Notes under the pieces: model-generated
The model's input: only the letters and a program-made list of their open reading frames with translations
The model's database searches: none
What the model was told of the DNA's origin: nothing
Part shown: positions 1 to 8,967 of the stretch, in pieces
How positions within the stretch are numbered: position 1 is the first letter of the stretch
How the letters are laid out: each line of letters starts with the position of its first letter
Assembly: GCF_021650935.1 (NCBI RefSeq)
Contig: NZ_CP091244.1
Coordinates: 62,001-126,000 of the forward strand
DNA: 64,000 nt
DNA from: Thiothrix winogradskyi
Lineage (GTDB): Bacteria; Pseudomonadota; Gammaproteobacteria; Thiotrichales; Thiotrichaceae
Direction of reading: 5' to 3'
Translations under genes and position numbers: made by a program

Positions 1-188
1 AAACGCATTCCGTCTTCGTTGTGGACGCGCATGGCGAGGGCGTGTAAATCAACTTGTTGCGTCGGGTTGCCGGGGACGCACATGGCGACATTGCCAGCGG
101 CATTTATGTCGAAATAGCCATCACCCCAATGCTGGATGCTGTATAGGCGACGGGCGGCTTCAATGTTCCAAGTGTTGTGGGTGTACAT
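1..188 (-). CDS. speA: Biosynthetic arginine decarboxylase, N-terminal fragment
   Basis: The gene runs off the left window edge; only about the first 62 residues are visible, read from an ATG at 188 back to 1. They begin MYTHNTWNIEAARRLYSIQ and continue through WGDGYFDINAAGNVAM. This resembles the start of the PLP-dependent biosynthetic arginine decarboxylase SpeA, where an IxxWG.xYYD(V/I)N segment precedes the barrel domain. SpeA converts arginine to agmatine, the first step of the arginine route to putrescine. The lysine that binds PLP and the active-site residues lie outside the window. The call rests on the N-terminal pattern alone. Confidence 0.72.
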   Translation of the reverse strand, partial: MYTHNTWNIEAARRLYSIQHWGDGYFDINAAGNVAMCVPGNPTQQVDLHALAMRVHNEDGMR

Positions 189-258
189 GGTATTCCTGCT
201 GGCGTGGATGGCACGGTTTTAAGGTGTGCAGGATACTAGAAAAGTTGCCAAAATAAAT

Positions 259-281
259 ACCCCCGCTATTGAGCCGGGGGT
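259..281. promoter_or_regulatory. GC-rich hairpin upstream of speA
   Basis: A perfect 7-bp stem, ACCCCCG paired with CGGGGGT around a 9-nt loop, lies about 70 bp upstream of the speA start. Neither side has a T-tract, so it is not a standard intrinsic terminator. It may be a leader structure or a stray repeat. The rest of 189-613 between divergent speA and the DUF1840 gene shows no recognisable gene. Confidence 0.3.
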
Positions 282-613
282 TAGAGGAGTCGAAGCATGG
301 TCAGGCAAGTTATTGTTATTGATGTTTAAGCCTGCTCTCTGCCTCTTGGGGCTTGCTGATAAATTCTTTATGTTGTTTCGCTGTTCTGACTGAAAGGACT
401 ATTGCAACCCCTGTGCCAACTCTCAAAAAAACCATAAGCTAATGATAATTTTGACCTTTTAGGCATTCGCGCAATAATAGCCAACTAGCGAAACTAAGCA
501 ACACTGTCAGAAAACGACACTTATCACGTCAATGGCTGACAAACCTGCCAGTGCCGCAAGCTTTAGGTATATGATTGACAGATGACTTTTGTGATTTTAA
601 CAAGGAGCAAGCC

Positions 614-937
614 ATGATCCGCTTCACCAGCCCCGCCGCCGCCAGTGTTTCCATGTTTGAAAAGGATGCGAAAGCCCTGATTCGCATGATGGGGCATAGT
701 GGCACTATCCCCAGCGCCATCCGTGCTGAAGACGTGGCAACAGCGCTGCAACACCTCGAAGCTGCCTTAAAAGCACAAGCAGCACAAACGGAATCTCCCG
801 CCAAACAACCAACAGAGGAAGCCGAAGCGCCAGTGGTCAGCCTCAATGTCCGTGCTTACCCTTTATTGGAATTGCTGAAAACCGCCATTGCCACACAGAA
901 AAATGTCATGTGGGAACAAGATAAAGCCTTTTTCTAA
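614..937 (+). CDS. DUF1840 domain protein
   Basis: This is a 107-residue protein. The start at 614 was chosen because AAGGAG sits about 7 nt upstream and the sequence MIRFTSPAAASVSMF aligns with the family's N-terminus; an in-frame ATG at 575 exists but lacks a ribosome site. Visible family features are the N-terminal strand and MF motif, MMGHSGTIPSAI near residues 25-36, an Ala/Glu-rich variable middle, and a C-terminal segment ending VMWEQDKAFF. The protein looks cytosolic and has no signal peptide. DUF1840 has no established function. The next gene begins 2 bp after the stop, so the two are probably co-transcribed. Confidence 0.8.
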   Translation: MIRFTSPAAASVSMFEKDAKALIRMMGHSGTIPSAIRAEDVATALQHLEAALKAQAAQTESPAKQPTEEAEAPVVSLNVRAYPLLELLKTAIATQKNVMWEQDKAFF

Positions 938-939
938 CC

Positions 940-3210
940 TTGCTGAAACGCCTCTTCTTACTACTCATCCTGCTGACAAGCTGTCAAACGTGGGCGGCAG
1001 GTTTGCTTGTACCCGATAGGCGGGTGCAAGCCATTGACCTTGCCCCCTACCTCGAATTGCTGGAAGACCCAACGGGGCAACTCGACATTGCACAAGTCAG
1101 TTCCACCGAATATTCACATCATTTTGAGGCGAATACCGCCAGCGTGCCAGACATGGGGCGCACCCGTTCAACGTGGTGGGCGCGTTTCCAACTGCATTCC
1201 GGGCAAGCGCAGGAATGGTATTTATTGCTGGATCGCCCCATCGGTGGTTCAGTCGAAGCCTTCGTGTCGTCACAAGGTGTGCACAGTCTGCTGCACCGAC
1301 TGGATAAATTCCGTTTACCGGCATGGCATTTGCCAATGAAAGCCGGAGATAACGTCACCGTCTACTTACGCGCAAACAATGGGCAAGCATTACTGACATT
1401 GCCGCTCAAGCTAATGGATGCTGAAACCTTGCTGACCAGCAACAGCCAAGAAGAGATTCTGTTTGCTGCTTTGTTTGCGGGAATGTTGGTGTTAGCCGTG
1501 TATAACTTATTGCTATTTTTCAGCTTACGGGAATACAGCCACCTGAGCCTGACATTACTACTGTTTGCTAGCAGCTTATTCTTTTTACGGGATACCAATC
1601 TATTTCCTGCTCTCACTTGGCTGAATGACTCAAATCAGTATTTTTACACCACCCCATTACTCTTGATGTTTGTTACGGGCTTCCATTATTGGCGTTATAT
1701 CAATAAGGGGGCAAGCAGAGTCATAGAATATTTGTGTCAATGGATGCCCCACCTGTCTGTGGTCGCGATCCCTTTTATGGGATTGGTGTACCGGGGAGAA
1801 CAAATAATTTTTGGTATTGCCTTGTCCATGATGCCTGTTTTTTTTGTCCTCACCGGTCTAAACGTGTGGCATGGGCATCGTGCTAGTCGTATTGCATACT
1901 GGGCATTGATTACCCTGATTATTGCTGCTGTTCCTTATTCCGCCGCACAGGTTGGCTGGTTCACGTATGACAAACCCGCTGTCTACTTCACTGCAAGCGG
2001 TTTTTTGCTGACCGCGTTGTTATTGTCTTTCGTTCAGGCAGAGCAAACCCACTTACTACGGGAAGAAAAAGAACGCATGGAAGCGACTAACCAAGCCAAA
2101 GACAATTTTCTCACCACCATGAGCCACGAATTGCGCACGCCTGCTCATGCCATTGTCGGGTTTGCGAACTTGTTACAGACTACCCCGCCACCCGCCGAGC
2201 AAACGGCCTACCTGAGTAAACTATTGGCCTCAACTCAACACTTGCAAGCGCTGGTGGATGATGTGCTGGATCTGGCGCGAATCAATACGCAACGTTTGGA
2301 ACTGGAAAGCACGCCGTTGGAATTGGGGGACGAATTACACAAAATCCAGCAAATGTTCAGCCTGACCGCGCAACAAAAAGGCTTAACGTTAACGGTGACA
2401 ACATTATCGCAACCATTATGGGTACAAGGTGATCCGGTGCGTTTGCGACAAGTATTGGTGAATTTAGTGGGCAATGCCATCAAATTCACCGAACACGGCA
2501 GTGTCAAGGTGGTGATGCAGCCGCAAACGGCAACGCAAACGCAAGCTGTGCAGGTGTATTTCGAAGTGGCGGATACCGGCATTGGCATTTCGCCACAGCA
2601 GCAACAACGTTTATTTCAACCCTTTTCGCAAGCGGACAGTTCCACCACGCGGCATTACGGCGGCAGCGGTTTAGGCTTAGCCATTAGCCACAAACTGGTC
2701 AACCTGATGGGCGGAGAACTGGAAATGGCAAGCAAACCGACGCACGGCAGCCGATTCTTTTTCACCTTGAATTTCCCGCTGGTGACACCTGAAACAAATG
2801 CGGCCCCCTTGTCTCCACTAACGAATAACAACGACCTGAGCGGATACCGTGTGTTACTGGTCGACGATGACATCTTGAACTGTTACCTCGCCGAACTGAT
2901 GCTGGAACGTTTGGGCGTTAAAGCCACCGTCGTAAATAGCGGACAGGCAGCTCTGCAACAAGTAGAGCAGCAAACGTTTGATTTGGTAATGATGGATGTC
3001 AGTATGCCCGACATGGACGGTTATACCACCACACGCCATATACGCAATGCAGGACACACCCAATTACCGATTATCGCCGTCACTGCCCACGCGATTGAAG
3101 GCGAACGCGAACGCTGTCTAGCGGCGGGCATGAATGATTACCTCACCAAACCGTTTGATCTTGCAACGTTACATCGCGCACTTATCAGCAACCTAATGAA
3201 ATCTAATTGA
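940..3210 (+). CDS. 7TMR-DISM hybrid sensor histidine kinase / response regulator
   Basis: Inner-membrane hybrid two-component kinase of 756 residues. The start is TTG at 940, 2 bp after the preceding stop. It is preferred because it supplies a hydrophobic N-terminal signal (LKRLFLLLILLTSC...WAA), and translation is probably coupled. Domains in order: exported 7TMR-DISMED2-like beta domain (about 25-165), seven-helix 7TMR-DISM membrane domain (about 170-370), HisKA with MSHELRTP and phospho-acceptor His396, HATPase_c with NAIKF, DTGIGI and GGSGLGLAI boxes, and a receiver domain with phospho-acceptor Asp686 in MMDVSMPD. The DISM sensor class is thought to bind carbohydrate-like ligands, but this ligand is unknown. 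No separate HPt or output gene lies alongside. LLTSC could alternatively be read as a lipobox. Confidence 0.9.
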   Translation: MLKRLFLLLILLTSCQTWAAGLLVPDRRVQAIDLAPYLELLEDPTGQLDIAQVSSTEYSHHFEANTASVPDMGRTRSTWWARFQLHSGQAQEWYLLLDRPIGGSVEAFVSSQGVHSLLHRLDKFRLPAWHLPMKAGDNVTVYLRANNGQALLTLPLKLMDAETLLTSNSQEEILFAALFAGMLVLAVYNLLLFFSLREYSHLSLTLLLFASSLFFLRDTNLFPALTWLNDSNQYFYTTPLLLMFVTGFHYWRYINKGASRVIEYLCQWMPHLSVVAIPFMGLVYRGEQIIFGIALSMMPVFFVLTGLNVWHGHRASRIAYWALITLIIAAVPYSAAQVGWFTYDKPAVYFTASGFLLTALLLSFVQAEQTHLLREEKERMEATNQAKDNFLTTMSHELRTPAHAIVGFANLLQTTPPPAEQTAYLSKLLASTQHLQALVDDVLDLARINTQRLELESTPLELGDELHKIQQMFSLTAQQKGLTLTVTTLSQPLWVQGDPVRLRQVLVNLVGNAIKFTEHGSVKVVMQPQTATQTQAVQVYFEVADTGIGISPQQQQRLFQPFSQADSSTTRHYGGSGLGLAISHKLVNLMGGELEMASKPTHGSRFFFTLNFPLVTPETNAAPLSPLTNNNDLSGYRVLLVDDDILNCYLAELMLERLGVKATVVNSGQAALQQVEQQTFDLVMMDVSMPDMDGYTTTRHIRNAGHTQLPIIAVTAHAIEGERERCLAAGMNDYLTKPFDLATLHRALISNLMKSN

Positions 3211-3221
3211 GATAATAGCAA

Positions 3222-3243
3222 AAAGGCTCCCGAAGGAGCCTTT
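3222..3243. terminator. Bidirectional terminator between kinase gene and atpC
   Basis: Perfect 9-bp stem AAAGGCTCC / GGAGCCTTT with a CGAA tetraloop, flanked by A-runs on one side and TCTGTTTTTT on the other. It sits between convergent genes and should end transcription from both the kinase gene and the atp operon. Confidence 0.88.
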
Positions 3244-3270
3244 CTGTTTTTTGCGGACTTGCGTCGAAAC

Positions 3271-3699
3271 TCAGTGACCGCGTAGCTTGCCAATCCGGTG
3301 CAGCATTTCGATCTGCGCCTTCGCTGACTCTAGCTCAGTCTGGATCGCCTCATAGTCGAGGTCTTCCGGGTCTTTGCCTTGCAGCGCGTCTTGGGCTTGC
3401 TTCACTGCTTCGCGGGCGGCTGCCTCATCGAGGTCTTCCGCACGCATCCCGGTGTCAGCCAATACTGTCACGACGTGTGGCTGAACTTCCAGTACACCGC
3501 CAGAGACGAACAACGATGCCATCGCGCCTTCTTCGGTTTTGTACTGCAATTCGCCTGCACGCAGCTTGGAAATTAACTGTGAGTGACGTGGCATAATGCC
3601 TAAGTCACCCATTGCACCCGGTGCAATCACTTCTTCGACGATACCAGAGAACAACGACTGTTCTGCTGTCACCACGTCCAAATGAAATGTCATCGCCAT
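3271..3699 (-). CDS. atpC: F1Fo ATP synthase epsilon subunit
   Basis: Central-stalk epsilon subunit of 142 residues, last gene of the atp operon. It opens MAMTFHLDVVTAEQSLFSG, the start of the N-terminal beta-sandwich, with the family segment GDLGIMPRHSQLI near residues 32-44. A helical C-terminal hairpin follows, the part that inhibits ATP hydrolysis in characterised enzymes. Length is normal. It lies 12 bp after atpD and is followed by the bidirectional terminator at 3222-3243. Confidence 0.97.
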   Translation of the reverse strand: MAMTFHLDVVTAEQSLFSGIVEEVIAPGAMGDLGIMPRHSQLISKLRAGELQYKTEEGAMASLFVSGGVLEVQPHVVTVLADTGMRAEDLDEAAAREAVKQAQDALQGKDPEDLDYEAIQTELESAKAQIEMLHRIGKLRGH

Positions 3700-3711
3700 G
3701 ATGCCCTCCTA

Positions 3712-5088
3712 TCAGAGCTTCGTAGCTTTTTCGACCACTTCTTCGATGCCGCCGACCATGTAGAACGCTTGTTCTGGCAGGTGGTCGTATTCACCGTTGA
3801 GAATTGCTTTGAAGCTGCTCAAGGTTTCTTTCAAGGTAACATACTTACCCGGTGAACCCGTGAACACTTCCGCTACGAAGAACGGCTGGGACAGGAAACG
3901 TTGGATACGACGCGCACGACCAACGACTTGTTTGTCGTCGTCGGAAAGTTCGTCCATACCCAAGATCGCAATGATGTCCTTGAGTTCTTTGTAACGTTGC
4001 AGGATACCTTGCACGCCACGCGCTACACCGTAGTGCTCTTGACCAACAACCAACGGGTCAAGCTGACGCGAGGTGGAGTCAAGTGGGTCTACCGCCGGGT
4101 AAATACCCAGTTCCGCGATGTTACGTGACAATACCAGTGTCGCATCCAAGTGGGCGAACGTGGTGGCTGGGGATGGGTCAGTTAAGTCATCCGCAGGTAC
4201 GTAAACCGCTTGGAACGAGGTGATCGAGCCGGTTTTGGTGGAAGTGATACGCTCTTGCAGTGCGCCCATTTCTTCCGCCAACGTTGGCTGATAACCTACC
4301 GCAGATGGCATACGACCCAACAGTGCTGATACTTCCGTACCCGCCAGTGTGTAACGGTAGATGTTGTCAACGAACATCAGAACGTCACGACCTTCGTCAC
4401 GGAAGTATTCCGCCATCGTCAAACCAGTCAACGCTACGCGCAGACGGTTGCCGGGTGGTTCGTTCATCTGACCGTAAACCAGTGCTACCTTGTCGATAAC
4501 GCCGCCTTCCGTCATTTCGTGGTAGAAGTCGTTCCCTTCACGAGTCCGTTCACCAACACCCGCAAACACGGACAAACCGCTGTGTTGCTTAGCAATGTTA
4601 TTGATCAACTCCATCAAGGTTACGGTCTTACCTACACCCGCACCACCGAACAGACCGATTTTACCACCCTTGGCGATTGGCATGATCAGGTCGATAACCT
4701 TGATGCCGGTTTCCAAGATGTCGATACCAGATGACAATTCATCATACGCCGGTGGCGCACGGTGGATTGGCATTTTCTTGTCGTGAACGATGTCGCCAGC
4801 GTTATCAATCGCTTCACCCAGAACGTTCATGACACGTCCCAAAGTGCCTGCTCCAACCGGAACAGAAATTGGCGCACCTGTATTCACCACTTGCATACCG
4901 CGCTTTACGCCGTCAGACGTACCCATCGCGATAGTGCGTACAATGCCGTCGCCCAACTGCTGCTGGACTTCCAAGGTCAGACCTTGGTCGGCTACTGTTA
5001 ACGCATCGTAGACCGCTGGCACAGCAGAGCGTGGGAATTCCACGTCAACAACCGCGCCGATGACTTGAACGATGTTTCCAGTACTCAT
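3712..5088 (-). CDS. atpD: F1Fo ATP synthase beta subunit
   Basis: Catalytic beta subunit of 458 residues, the usual gammaproteobacterial length. The Walker A motif GGAGVGKT is near residues 148-155, and the catalytic GERTREGND segment and the Walker B LMFVDNIYRYT region follow in normal order. Three copies alternate with alpha in the F1 head and make ATP from ADP and phosphate as gamma rotates. It is co-transcribed with atpG upstream (39-bp gap) and atpC downstream. The usual FIDNIFRFT-type sequence reads FVDNIYRYT here, a mild variation at positions that are not catalytic. Confidence 0.98.
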   Translation of the reverse strand: MSTGNIVQVIGAVVDVEFPRSAVPAVYDALTVADQGLTLEVQQQLGDGIVRTIAMGTSDGVKRGMQVVNTGAPISVPVGAGTLGRVMNVLGEAIDNAGDIVHDKKMPIHRAPPAYDELSSGIDILETGIKVIDLIMPIAKGGKIGLFGGAGVGKTVTLMELINNIAKQHSGLSVFAGVGERTREGNDFYHEMTEGGVIDKVALVYGQMNEPPGNRLRVALTGLTMAEYFRDEGRDVLMFVDNIYRYTLAGTEVSALLGRMPSAVGYQPTLAEEMGALQERITSTKTGSITSFQAVYVPADDLTDPSPATTFAHLDATLVLSRNIAELGIYPAVDPLDSTSRQLDPLVVGQEHYGVARGVQGILQRYKELKDIIAILGMDELSDDDKQVVGRARRIQRFLSQPFFVAEVFTGSPGKYVTLKETLSSFKAILNGEYDHLPEQAFYMVGGIEEVVEKATKL

Positions 5089-5127
5089 TATTCAGTACCT
5101 CACTAAAATTTAAAATCCGTAACAGCC

Positions 5128-5985
5128 TTAGACAGCCGCAGCACCTGCAACAATCTCGGAAATTTCCTGAGTAATCGCCGCCTGACGCGCTTTGTTGTAG
5201 ATCAGCTTCAAATCGCCAATCATTTTACCGGCGTTGTCGGAGGCGCTCTTCATTGCGACCATCCGCGCTGCCATTTCACAGGCAACGTTTTCAACAGCAC
5301 CTTGGTAAATCAGCGATTCAATGTACCGCTGCATCAATGCGTCAATAACTTCTTTCGACTCAGGCTCGTAGAGATAGTCCCAATGGTGCTTGATTGAATC
5401 CGTCGCGTCTGCCACCAGCGGGATGAGCTGAGTCACCTGCGGTTTTTGCGTCATGCTGTTGACGAATTCATTCTCGACCAAGAAAAGGCGATCAATCCGG
5501 CCTTCCTCGTAAGCATCCAACATCACCTTGATCGTGCCGATCATATCCGCCACTTTTGGGGCATCGCCCATGTGGGTTTTCTGAGCGACAATCCCATAGC
5601 GACGGAACGCAGCAGATGCTTTAGCACCAAAAACACAGATGTCGACTTCAACATCCTGCTTTTTCCACTCAGCAATACTGCGCAACGCCTGCTTAAACAA
5701 GTTGACGTTCAAACCACCACACAAGCCCCGGTCAGAGGACATGATGATGTAGCCAACCCGTTTCACGGTTTCGCGTGTCTGGGTATAAGGGTGTTTGTAC
5801 TCAAGATGACCATGAGCCACGTGACCAACCACTTGGCGCATTTTCTCAGCATAGGGACGGCTGGCTTTCATCCGGTCTTGCGCACGGCGCATTTTGGATG
5901 CAGCAACCATCTCCATTGCTTTAGTGATCTTCTTGGTATTACTAATGCTCTTGATCTGGCTTAGTATTTCTTTACCACCTGCCAT
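5128..5985 (-). CDS. atpG: F1Fo ATP synthase gamma subunit
   Basis: Rotor-shaft gamma subunit of 285 residues. The N-terminal helix (KEILSQIKSISNTKKITKAM) and the C-terminal helix rich in KSASDNAGKMI form the coiled coil that turns inside the alpha3beta3 head. SSDRGLCGGLN near residues 83-93 is the conserved family segment. The gene lies 15 bp after atpA with a GGAGG-like ribosome site in the gap. Nothing is unusual. Confidence 0.97.
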   Translation of the reverse strand: MAGGKEILSQIKSISNTKKITKAMEMVAASKMRRAQDRMKASRPYAEKMRQVVGHVAHGHLEYKHPYTQTRETVKRVGYIIMSSDRGLCGGLNVNLFKQALRSIAEWKKQDVEVDICVFGAKASAAFRRYGIVAQKTHMGDAPKVADMIGTIKVMLDAYEEGRIDRLFLVENEFVNSMTQKPQVTQLIPLVADATDSIKHHWDYLYEPESKEVIDALMQRYIESLIYQGAVENVACEMAARMVAMKSASDNAGKMIGDLKLIYNKARQAAITQEISEIVAGAAAV

Positions 5986-6000
5986 AGGAATAACCTCCCA

Positions 6001-7542
6001 TTACCAAGTGTTTTTCGACTTGAAAGTTTCCAGCGCGGTTTTCATCGCACCAGCAATCTCGTCGTTGAAATCACCTTTCTCGTTGATCTTGTCCAACAGT
6101 GCCTTCTCAGAAGAACGCAGGTAGCTCAGCATTGCTGCTTCAAAATCCACGATTTTCTTCGCGTCCACGTCATCGAGGAAACCCTCGTTAGCGGCGTACA
6201 GGGAGAAAGCCATTTCTGCTACAGACAGCGGGGAGAATTGTGGCTGTTTCATCAGTTCGGTAACACGTTGACCACGCGCCAAAGACTTACGAGTGCCTTC
6301 GTCGAGGTCAGATGCGAACTGGGAGAACGCTGCCAATTCACGGTACTGCGCTAGTGCCAAACGCACACCACCACCGAGCTTCTTGATGATCTTGGTTTGA
6401 GCAGAACCACCGACGCGGGAAACCGACAAACCTGCGTTGATCGCAGGGCGGATACCGGCGTTGAACAGGTCGCTTTCCAAGAAGATCTGACCGTCAGTGA
6501 TCGAGATTACGTTGGTTGGAACGAATGCAGAAACGTCACCACCTTGGGTTTCGATGATTGGCAGTGCGGTCAATGAACCGGTTTGACCTTTCACTTCACC
6601 TTTGGTGAACTCTTCAACGTATTCTTTGTTAACGCGGGAAGAGCGTTCCAGCAAACGGGAATGCAGGTAGAAAACGTCCCCTGGGTAAGCTTCACGACCC
6701 GGTGGGCGGCGCAGCAACAGGGATACTTGACGGTAAGCCCATGCTTGCTTGGTCAAGTCGTCGTATACGATCAGGGCGTCTTCACCACGGTCACGGAAGT
6801 ATTCACCCATGGTGCAACCCGCGTAAGGCGCGAGGTATTGCATGGAAGCAGGGTCTGCCGCAGTAGCCGCAACCACAACGGTGTATTCCAGTGCGCCGTA
6901 CTCTTCGAGTTTGCGTACTACGTTAGCAACGGATGACGCTTTCTGACCAATCGCGACGTAAACGCATTTTACGTTTTTGCCTTTTTGGTTGATGATTGCG
7001 TCAACAGCTACCGCTGTTTTACCGGTTTGGCGGTCGCCGATGATCAATTCGCGTTGACCACGACCAATGGGAACCATTGCGTCCAGTGCTTTCACACCGG
7101 TTTGCAGCGGTTGGTCGACCGATTTACGTTCGATAACGCCCGGTGCTACACGCTCAATAGGCGCGAAACCGTCGTTTTCAACCGGGCCTTTACCGTCAAT
7201 CGGGTTGCCCAGTGCGTCAACGACGCGACCCAGCAAACCACGACCGTGGGGTACTTCCAAGATACGACCAGTACATTTTACAGTGTCGCCTTCAGTGATA
7301 CTTTTGTAATCACCAAGGACAACCGCACCGACGGAATCACGTTCTAGGTTCAAAGCCAGACCGTAAGAGCCGTTGGAGAATTCGATCATCTCGCCGGACA
7401 TTACATCGCCAAGCCCGTGAAGGCGGACGATACCATCCGTAACGGAGACAACCGTACCCTCAGTGCGAGCTTCAGCACCAGACTCAAAGCTGCTGATGCG
7501 CTTTTTGATCAGGTCACTGATTTCAGTTGGGTTAAGTTGCAT
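6001..7542 (-). CDS. atpA: F1Fo ATP synthase alpha subunit
   Basis: Non-catalytic nucleotide-binding alpha subunit of 513 residues, the same length as in E. coli. The P-loop GDRQTGKT is near residues 169-176. The N-terminal beta-barrel begins MQLNPTEISDLIKKRI, the segment that contacts delta. It forms the F1 hexamer with beta; the catalytic arginine finger lies in its C-terminal half. It sits between atpH and atpG in the operon. Confidence 0.98.
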   Translation of the reverse strand: MQLNPTEISDLIKKRISSFESGAEARTEGTVVSVTDGIVRLHGLGDVMSGEMIEFSNGSYGLALNLERDSVGAVVLGDYKSITEGDTVKCTGRILEVPHGRGLLGRVVDALGNPIDGKGPVENDGFAPIERVAPGVIERKSVDQPLQTGVKALDAMVPIGRGQRELIIGDRQTGKTAVAVDAIINQKGKNVKCVYVAIGQKASSVANVVRKLEEYGALEYTVVVAATAADPASMQYLAPYAGCTMGEYFRDRGEDALIVYDDLTKQAWAYRQVSLLLRRPPGREAYPGDVFYLHSRLLERSSRVNKEYVEEFTKGEVKGQTGSLTALPIIETQGGDVSAFVPTNVISITDGQIFLESDLFNAGIRPAINAGLSVSRVGGSAQTKIIKKLGGGVRLALAQYRELAAFSQFASDLDEGTRKSLARGQRVTELMKQPQFSPLSVAEMAFSLYAANEGFLDDVDAKKIVDFEAAMLSYLRSSEKALLDKINEKGDFNDEIAGAMKTALETFKSKNTW

Positions 7543-7569
7543 ATGCTATTCCTCAATTATCGGCTGGGC

Positions 7570-8106
7570 TTAACGCGCCAACGCCGCCTTCATATCTTTC
7601 AGCCTGCTCTGGATTGAGCCGTCAATCACCAAGTCACCCGCGCGGATAATTGCGCCACCCATTAGGGCCGGGTCTACTTTAGTAACGAGCTTAATCTCAC
7701 GTCCCAAGCGTTTTTGGAGTGCCGCAGCAATGGTCTGCTGCTGGTCATCGCTCATTTCCTGTGCAGAAATGATTTCCGCTTCAATCGCACCCTCTGCTTC
7801 CGCCTTCATTTGTTCAAAGATGGTGGAAACTTCAGGCAACAATGAAAACCGGTCATTCTCCGCCAGTGCCTTGAGCAGATTACGACCTTGATCGTCGAGT
7901 GCATCACCTGCAATCTCGGCGAATACGTCCGCTTTCTGTTCTTTGGTCATACGAGGATGAGCCAACAAGGCAGATGAACCTTCAGCCGCGACCACCGCAG
8001 ACATAGCCGCCAGTTGCGCTGACCATTCGGTCAGTTTCCCAGCTTCCTGCGCCATCTCAAACACCGCACGGGCATAAGGACGGGCAGCGGTTGTCAAATC
8101 AGACAT
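7570..8106 (-). CDS. atpH: F1Fo ATP synthase delta subunit
   Basis: Peripheral-stalk delta subunit of 178 residues. It starts MSDLTTAARPYARAVFEMA, typical of the helical N-terminal domain that caps the alpha subunits. The C-terminal region includes KVDPALMGGAIIRAGDLVIDGS, split across family blocks near residues 142-163, which joins the b-subunit stalk. Length and position (between atpF and atpA) are standard. Confidence 0.96.
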   Translation of the reverse strand: MSDLTTAARPYARAVFEMAQEAGKLTEWSAQLAAMSAVVAAEGSSALLAHPRMTKEQKADVFAEIAGDALDDQGRNLLKALAENDRFSLLPEVSTIFEQMKAEAEGAIEAEIISAQEMSDDQQQTIAAALQKRLGREIKLVTKVDPALMGGAIIRAGDLVIDGSIQSRLKDMKAALAR

Positions 8107-8117
8107 GGTTCACCACC

Positions 8118-8588
8118 TTAAATTTGCGCAGCCAGTTCATCCAATGCTTTAGCATGAGCTTTGGCATCCACTTCGCGACCAAGAATCTTTTCCGCCCCGG
8201 CAATCGCCAGTGCAGACACCTGTGAACGCAAGCTTTCACGAGCACGGGAAACTTCCTGCTCGATGTCTGCTTGAGCTGCCACTTTTACGCGACCAGCTTC
8301 TTCCACAGCAGCATTCTTGGCTTCATCAACGATTTCAGACGCACGCTTTTGCGCTTGTGCGACGATTTCGGCAGCTTCAGCTTTGGCTTTTTTCAACTCA
8401 TCCAAGGCATGTTTGCGAGCCAATTCTTCTTCGTGCTTGCCTTTTTCGGCAGCGGCAAGACCATCAGCGATACGCGCTTTACGGTCTTCCAGCACTTTCA
8501 GCATCGGTTCCCACAGTACGCTCTTGACGAACCAGATTAAGATCGAAAAAACGATCATCTGACCAATCAGGGTTGCAGTTACGTTCAT
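8118..8588 (-). CDS. atpF: F1Fo ATP synthase b subunit
   Basis: Peripheral-stalk b subunit of 156 residues. One N-terminal membrane helix (about residues 5-25, LIGQMIVFSILIWFV) is followed by a long charged Ala/Glu/Lys-rich helix typical of the right-handed coiled-coil dimer. Only one b-type gene is present, as in most gammaproteobacteria that use a b homodimer. It is 11 bp from atpH and downstream of atpE. Confidence 0.96.
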   Translation of the reverse strand: MNVTATLIGQMIVFSILIWFVKSVLWEPMLKVLEDRKARIADGLAAAEKGKHEEELARKHALDELKKAKAEAAEIVAQAQKRASEIVDEAKNAAVEEAGRVKVAAQADIEQEVSRARESLRSQVSALAIAGAEKILGREVDAKAHAKALDELAAQI

Positions 8589-8631
8589 GTTAACCTCCGA
8601 ATGTTAGTAACAACGTTTAACAATCGGGGAA

Positions 8632-8919
8632 TTAACCAGCGCCCAGTGCTGCTTTAGCTGCGCCGATGAACGGGTTAGCAAAGATGAACCACATGGAGAT
8701 ACCCAGAACGATCATTGGGAACGCTTCCATCAAACCACCGGTAAACAACATTTGACCAGTCAATTGCGCACGCATTTCAGGTTGGCGAGCAATGCCTTCG
8801 ATAAATTTAGAACAGATCATACCCCAGCCCAGTGCTGAACCCAGACCAGCAGCCGCGAGGATAATGCCAACGCCTACAGCAGTGTAGGAATAGATCATTG
8901 CAATTGCATTTGCATCCAT
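8632..8919 (-). CDS. atpE: F1Fo ATP synthase c subunit, proton-type
   Basis: Rotor-ring c subunit of 95 residues with two membrane hairpin helices. The loop carries the conserved RQPE at 45-48. The ion-binding carboxylate in helix 2 is Glu65 in the context GGLMEAFPMIVLG. The residue after Glu65 is Ala, not the Ser/Thr seen in sodium-binding rings, so proton coupling is inferred. A short N-terminal extension precedes helix 1. This matters because the cell also carries a sodium-translocating NQR at 51-57 kb, so the two ion circuits are probably separate. Confidence 0.96.
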   Translation of the reverse strand: MDANAIAMIYSYTAVGVGIILAAAGLGSALGWGMICSKFIEGIARQPEMRAQLTGQMLFTGGLMEAFPMIVLGISMWFIFANPFIGAAKAALGAG

Positions 8920-8967
8920 TGTGAAGTCTCCGAAAAGTTAAAAGTTAAAAAGTAAAATCAAAAAATC

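Noticed and set aside
8632..8919. Sodium-specific c-ring, prompted by the presence of NQR
   Set aside because: The residue after Glu65 is Ala and the Gln/Ser/Thr ligands of sodium rings are not evident.
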